Of a DNA stretch of 64,000 bases, positions 60,095-64,000 are shown piece after piece; position 1 is the stretch's first letter, and each line of letters starts with the position of its first letter. This stretch comes from an uncultured Selenomonadales bacterium. Lineage in GTDB: Bacteria; Bacillota; Negativicutes; DSM-1736; Dendrosporobacteraceae. The notes beneath the pieces were generated by a model, which saw nothing but the letters and a program-made list of their open reading frames with translations, had not been told where the DNA came from and did not search any database. The position numbers and the translations under genes were made by a program. The DNA lies in NCBI GenBank assembly GCA_946407015.1, contig CAMJML010000006.1:116862-180861 (forward strand), given 5' to 3'.

Positions 60095-61312
60095 ATGAAC
60101 AATATGGATATTCACGAGATTATCAGCAAGAGGAAGATTGACACTTTTTTCCAACCGATTATTTCAGCCCGAACCAAAGCGACTATTGGCCTGGAAGCTC
60201 TTTCGCGGACGGTTTGTCCGGAAACAGCGCAGGTGATTCCGTTCCCGATCATGATGCAGCAGGCCATTGAATACGGACTAACGATTGAGTTAGACCGTCT
60301 TTGCCGCGAGAAAGCGGTCGAAAATTTTATGGCCGTTCCGAGACAACAGGAGGATTTGCTGTTATTTCTCAATCTGGAACCTACGATTGTTGATAAAGGT
60401 GTAGTGGGGTCCGGCCACTTAATCAATTTGATCAACCGGATGAATTTAAAACCGGAAAACGTTGTGATCGAAATTATAGAATCCAACATTACCGATGCGG
60501 AGGCCTTGGAGCGCTTTGCCAGAACCTATCGTGAATACGGTTTTTTGCTGGCCATTGACGATATGGGAATCGGCAGCTCCAACCTAGAGCGGACCATGCA
60601 CTTAAAGCCTGACATCATTAAAATTGATCGAGGCTTGATCAAACATGTTGACCGTGATTACTATAAACAAGAGATATTCCAGTCTCTGGTCGGACTGGCC
60701 AGAAAGATTGGGGCTTTAGTGGTCGCAGAAGGGATTGAAACGGAGGCTGAGGCTTTAGCAAGCCTGGAGCTTGGAGCCGATATGCTGCAAGGATTTTATT
60801 TTCTCGAGCCGCAAAAAATTGCTCAGGATACCTTTAAGGCTTTTACTATAAAAATTGATGCCATTGCGGCCAATTACAAACAGGTCCGGATTGAAGCCAT
60901 CCGGCAGGAACAGCAGGAGCTGAAGTTTTACAACAAAATTATTGATGCCATTGTGGTGGAATTAAGGCGTGTTTCCCAGGCTGGGTTTGAATCCAAGCTA
61001 AAGAAATTTGTCAATTTGTTTCCGGCATTAGAATACCTTTACATTTTAGACATGAACGGGCAACAGGTTACGAATAGTATTTGCTGCAGTGATAAATGTT
61101 TCCGGCCGGGCAGGAAAATTTTCAAGGCCGGCTTGGTTGGGGCCGACCAATCCCATAAAGATTATTACCTATATATTAAAGCCGGTTCGGAGAAATATAC
61201 ATCAAGACCCTATATGTCCTTGGCCAGCGGCAATCTTTGCATCACTGTTTCAGTTGTATTTCGGGATATGCGCGGCAGTAAATATATTTTATGTGCCGAC
61301 TTTAATCCTTGA
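60095..61312 (+). CDS. EAL-domain cyclic-di-GMP phosphodiesterase, YkuI-like
   Basis: 405 residues from ATG 60095. The EAL domain (about 5-245) keeps the catalytic set: GLEALSR (EAL), VVIEIIESN, LAIDDMGIGSSN with the Asp pair, IIKIDR and VVAEGIETEAE. The C-terminal part (about 265-405) resembles the PAS-like YkuI_C domain (YNKIIDAIVVELRR, YLYILDMNGQQVT, RPYMSLASGNLCITVS) and may sense a ligand. It is predicted to hydrolyse c-di-GMP in the cytoplasm. Expression probably depends on read-through of the leader hairpin. Confidence 0.9.
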   Translation: MNNMDIHEIISKRKIDTFFQPIISARTKATIGLEALSRTVCPETAQVIPFPIMMQQAIEYGLTIELDRLCREKAVENFMAVPRQQEDLLLFLNLEPTIVDKGVVGSGHLINLINRMNLKPENVVIEIIESNITDAEALERFARTYREYGFLLAIDDMGIGSSNLERTMHLKPDIIKIDRGLIKHVDRDYYKQEIFQSLVGLARKIGALVVAEGIETEAEALASLELGADMLQGFYFLEPQKIAQDTFKAFTIKIDAIAANYKQVRIEAIRQEQQELKFYNKIIDAIVVELRRVSQAGFESKLKKFVNLFPALEYLYILDMNGQQVTNSICCSDKCFRPGRKIFKAGLVGADQSHKDYYLYIKAGSEKYTSRPYMSLASGNLCITVSVVFRDMRGSKYILCADFNP

Positions 61313-61380
61313 TTGTTTTATTGAAAAAAACCGATGTTTTTCCAGGACAAACTTTGTTGTAACAAAAATATAAAAAGTAC

Positions 61381-61409
61381 TTGCGCAACCGTTTTGTGTG
61401 TGATATTAT
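61381..61409 (+). promoter_or_regulatory. Promoter of the T-box-pheA-aroF transcript
   Basis: TTGCGC at 61381-61386 and TATTAT at 61404-61409, spacer 17. Confidence 0.65.
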
Positions 61410-61424
61410 GAGTTCAATATAGGA

Positions 61425-61701
61425 AGAATAGCTGTGATGAGGAAAAGTAAGGCTAGTATTTTGGTACAGAGAGCCAGGGGTGTTGAGAGCCTGGTACAAA
61501 AGCTACCACTGAAGTTCACCTCGGAGCTGCCCGCTGAAGTCTGTTGATGGTAGGCGGAGCCGGAGACCTTCGCCGTTACAAGAAGGGGAGTATCGGTTAT
61601 TAGCCCGTACTCTTATGAAGTGATTTACCGTAAGGTAGATAATTAAGGTGGTACCGCGAGAACACTCTCGTCCTTTTGAGGATGAGAGTTTTTTATTTTT
61701 T
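61425..61701 (+). promoter_or_regulatory. T-box leader, predicted phenylalanine-specific
   Basis: The conserved T-box AAGGTGGTACCGCG lies at 61645-61658. It is followed by a terminator (ACTCTCGTCC pairing with GGATGAGAGT, then TTTTTTATTTTTT, 61662-61701). Stem I includes GAGCCAGGGG...TTGAGAGCCTGG and the specifier region CTGAAGTTCACC, in which TTC (Phe) stands at the specifier position. Uncharged tRNA-Phe would favour the antiterminator and switch on pheA-aroF. From 61313 to 61380 I see only the spacer. Confidence 0.9.
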
Positions 61702-61777
61702 AGGCAGATTTCGTGACAGGCGGTATGATGAGTGGTCAGCCGTTAGGGCATAATGCGTAGCGTAGGGAGGAACAACG

Positions 61778-62644
61778 ATGAAACCAAGTCAAGGCCAATT
61801 GACGGATGAGCGGACGATTGGGTATCTTGGGCCGCGTGGTACTCATAGTGAAGAACTTGCTCTTGGTCTATACAAAGGGCAATGGGGCAAGTTTATACCG
61901 TTTACCAGTATTGATGGTGCTATTCGAGCGGTAGCCGACAATGCGGTAACAGAATGTGTTGTACCGATTGAAAATTCGCTGGAAGGTTCGGTCAATGTTA
62001 CGCTGGATACCTTAGCCCATGAAGTCAATCTTTTTATCACCCGTGAAATTGTCTGGGCGGTTAGGCATCATCTATTGGTCAAACCGGATACCCAAGATGT
62101 CGATGTCATCGTATCGCACAGTCAGGCACTTGCGCAATGCCGCAATTATATCAACCAGTACTATCCTAAAGCCGAGGTCCGGGCGGTGGAAAGTACGGCT
62201 GAGGCTGCTTATCTGGTAGCAAGCGGGGCAAAGAATTATGCCGCAATCGGCAGCAGCCGCGCCGGGCAAATTTACAGCCTGGAATCGCGAGCAACGGATA
62301 TTCAAGATAATGATAAAAACTGTACCCGCTTTGTTGTTCTCAGCAGACAGCCGCAAAATCCATGTGACGAGCGCTGCAAAACGTCGATTGTCTGTCAGAT
62401 CAAAGGTGAAAAGCCAGGCAGCTTGTGTGAGCTATTATTGGAGTTTTCCAAGCGGGAAGTTAATCTGACCCGGATTGAATCACGTCCGGCTCGAACGGGA
62501 CTTGGCGAGTATATCTTCTTTCTGGATATAGAGGGATCGGTCGGTCAGGAACAAGTGCGGAGTGCTGTCCAGGCTGTTGAGTCCCAAAGCCGATGGTTTA
62601 AAAATTTAGGGTCATTTCAGGTATATGCTATTCAAAATTCATAA
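61778..62644 (+). CDS. pheA: Prephenate dehydratase
   Basis: 288 residues. The catalytic domain has GYLGPRGTHSEELAL at the start, VPIENSLEGSVN, and the Thr-Arg-Phe motif in NCTRFVVLS. The C-terminal ACT domain (about 208-285) has KPGSLCELLLEF and the phenylalanine-binding ESRPARTGLGEYIFF. It converts prephenate to phenylpyruvate and is feedback-inhibited by Phe. There is no chorismate mutase domain. The T-box upstream makes its expression depend on Phe charging. Confidence 0.95.
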   Translation: MKPSQGQLTDERTIGYLGPRGTHSEELALGLYKGQWGKFIPFTSIDGAIRAVADNAVTECVVPIENSLEGSVNVTLDTLAHEVNLFITREIVWAVRHHLLVKPDTQDVDVIVSHSQALAQCRNYINQYYPKAEVRAVESTAEAAYLVASGAKNYAAIGSSRAGQIYSLESRATDIQDNDKNCTRFVVLSRQPQNPCDERCKTSIVCQIKGEKPGSLCELLLEFSKREVNLTRIESRPARTGLGEYIFFLDIEGSVGQEQVRSAVQAVESQSRWFKNLGSFQVYAIQNS

Positions 62645-62662
62645 AAAATAGGGGGAAGTATC

Positions 62663-63679
62663 ATGGTTATTGTTATGAATCAAAATGCAACCGGGGAGCA
62701 AATTAAACGGATTATTGGCCGGGTCCACCAGGCCGGTTTACGGACCCATGTTGTAGAAGGCGAATTTCGGACCATCATTGGCATTATCGGCGACAAGAAA
62801 ACGATTATGGCTTTAGCGGTTGAAGCCCTTGAAGGTGTAGAAAAAGCCGTTCCTATTTCGTCCAGCTACAAGCTGGTTAGTCGTGATTTCCATCCGCAAT
62901 CCAGTATCGTCGATGTCAGCGGCGTGAAAATTGGCGGGGGCTCGCTGGTTGTCATGGGTGGTCCTTGTGCTGTTGAAAGCCGTGAGCAACTGATGGAAGC
63001 CGCACACATTGTTAAAGAAGGCGGGGCGCAATTTTTACGGGGCGGAGCCTATAAACCACGGACATCACCGTATGCTTTCCAGGGATTAGAGGAAGAAGGG
63101 CTTATTTATTTAGCGGAAGCCCGCGAGGCTACTGGCTTGAAAATTGTCACTGAGGTGACGGATGTTACTGCGGTAGATTTAGTAGCCAGCTATGCGGATA
63201 TGCTGCAAATTGGTGCCCGTAACATGCAAAACTTCCATTTGCTGAAAGCGGTTGGACGTTCAGGAAAACCGGTATTATTAAAAAGAGGGTTATCGGCTAC
63301 TATTGAGGAATGGCTGCATGCTGCGGAATACATTGTTAATGAAGGCAATTATGATGTCGTGCTATGCGAACGCGGAATTCGTACTTATGAAGAATATACC
63401 CGGAATACGCTTGATTTGAGTGCTGTAGGTGCGCTCAAACATTTAAGTCATTTACCTGTTATTGTTGATCCAAGCCATGGAACAGGCAAATGGCATTTAG
63501 TGCGGTCTATGTCCATGGCGGCTGTTGCAGCCGGTGCAGATGGTCTGATGATTGAAGTCCATCCCAATCCTGCCGAGGCCTTATCGGATGGGCCACAATC
63601 ACTTAACCCGGGCAACTATATGGCTTTGATGAAGGATATCATCAAACTAGCCGACTTCCTTAACAATGAGGTTCGTTAA
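62663..63679 (+). CDS. aroF: 3-deoxy-7-phosphoheptulonate synthase (DAHP synthase)
   Basis: 338 residues of the AroF (I-beta, AroAQ-like) class. An N-terminal ferredoxin-like regulatory domain (about 1-70) is followed by the TIM barrel with [48 protein letters not shown] and [14 protein letters not shown]. It condenses PEP and erythrose-4-phosphate, the first step of the shikimate pathway. It starts 18 bases after pheA with a GGGGGAAG ribosome site, so both respond to the Phe T-box. Confidence 0.95.
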   Translation: MVIVMNQNATGEQIKRIIGRVHQAGLRTHVVEGEFRTIIGIIGDKKTIMALAVEALEGVEKAVPISSSYKLVSRDFHPQSSIVDVSGVKIGGGSLVVMGGPCAVESREQLMEAAHIVKEGGAQFLRGGAYKPRTSPYAFQGLEEEGLIYLAEAREATGLKIVTEVTDVTAVDLVASYADMLQIGARNMQNFHLLKAVGRSGKPVLLKRGLSATIEEWLHAAEYIVNEGNYDVVLCERGIRTYEEYTRNTLDLSAVGALKHLSHLPVIVDPSHGTGKWHLVRSMSMAAVAAGADGLMIEVHPNPAEALSDGPQSLNPGNYMALMKDIIKLADFLNNEVR

Positions 63680-63684
63680 TGCTG

Positions 63685-63727
63685 AGAACACCGCCTTTGC
63701 TTCTAACGGGCAGGCGGTGTTCTTTCT
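63685..63727 (+). terminator. Intrinsic terminator of pheA-aroF
   Basis: GAACACCGCCT pairs with AGGCGGTGTTC and is followed by TTTCTCTT. Confidence 0.85.
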
Positions 63728-63809
63728 CTTGTTATACAATTGTTAGGAGTGATGATGTATATTCTAAAAGGTTTTTGGAGAACCTTATTCAAGTGACATA
63801 AAAAAGGTA

Positions 63810-63838
63810 TTGACATTTAAATCTGATTGTCATATACT
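63810..63838 (+). promoter_or_regulatory. rRNA operon promoter P1 (predicted)
   Basis: TTGACA at 63810-63815 and TATACT at 63833-63838, spacer 17, near-consensus. Confidence 0.75.
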
Positions 63839-63885
63839 ATAAAAGTCGCCGATGAGCGATGACACAAAATGCCAAAACAAATATG

Positions 63886-63914
63886 TTGACATGATGAATA
63901 GGTTATGTTAATAT
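63886..63914 (+). promoter_or_regulatory. rRNA operon promoter P2 (predicted)
   Basis: TTGACA at 63886-63891 and TAATAT at 63909-63914, spacer 17. The downstream stretch GTTCCCTGAAAACTAAACAA at 63957-63976 looks like the box/leader sequence that precedes 16S rRNA in Firmicutes. The 16S gene itself is outside the window. Confidence 0.72.
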
Positions 63915-64000
63915 AGATAAGCTGTCAGATGGCAGCGAGCGAGTCAAATCGCAAGTGTTCCCTGAAAACTAAACAATGTAAGTAATAAACATGCCAGATG

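Overview
The window reads as chromosomal DNA of an endospore-forming, diderm Firmicute, most likely a Negativicute of the Sporomusaceae type (Sporomusa/Pelosinus-like). That placement is inferred from gene content. Sporulation genes (prkA-yhbH-spoVR, ytaF) and Firmicute RNA control elements (a T-box and a yybP-ykoY riboswitch) sit beside systems typical of cells with an outer membrane (an RND pump and a YbhGFSR/CecR-like exporter). No rRNA, tRNA, prophage, transposase or CRISPR array lies inside the window. The last 200 bases look like the promoter and leader region of an rRNA operon that begins just outside.

Layout. 1-2.9 kb: tail of an HxlR regulator, a YneA-like LysM protein behind three SOS boxes, a candidate small RNA, an Lrp-LysE pair, a small unknown gene and an AhpD-like protein. 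2.9-7.5 kb: a TetR/HlyD/two ATPases/ABC-2 permease exporter operon resembling E. coli cecR-ybhGFSR, with ybhF split in two. 7.5-13 kb: nitrilase-family amidase, guanylate-kinase-like protein, CadC-type ArsR regulator, GGCT-like protein, secreted unknowns, HtpX, and a TerC protein behind a manganese riboswitch. 13.2-19 kb: LysR regulator, then a biotin operon (ECF-S-like membrane protein, bioW, bioF, bioD, bioA) behind BirA-type operators. 19-23.6 kb: an ATP-grasp/alpha-E/transglutaminase cassette and a HAD phosphatase.

23.6-28.5 kb is the least ordinary stretch. An AT-rich acyl-homoserine-lactone/FeeM-like GNAT fused to a cyclic-nucleotide-binding-like domain overlaps an unusual radical SAM protein, and both sit next to an AT-rich sporulation-type histidine kinase. 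28.6-41 kb: P-type Ca2+ ATPase, two L,D-transpeptidases, CorA, a large sensor kinase with its HD-GYP response regulator, a class-A-like serine hydrolase lipoprotein, cyclophilin and a TauE/SafE permease.

41-50 kb: the PrkA-YhbH-SpoVR sporulation/stress operon, a tandem ytaF pair and gyrA. 50-58 kb: an RND efflux operon with an operator-like palindrome but no local regulator, an NCS2 permease, an aminotransferase and YitT. 58-64 kb: an ABC-F protein, a YkuI-like EAL phosphodiesterase behind a possible attenuator, and a phenylalanine T-box driving pheA-aroF. Recurring themes are envelope export and remodelling, sporulation, c-di-GMP turnover and RNA-based or attenuator control of operons.
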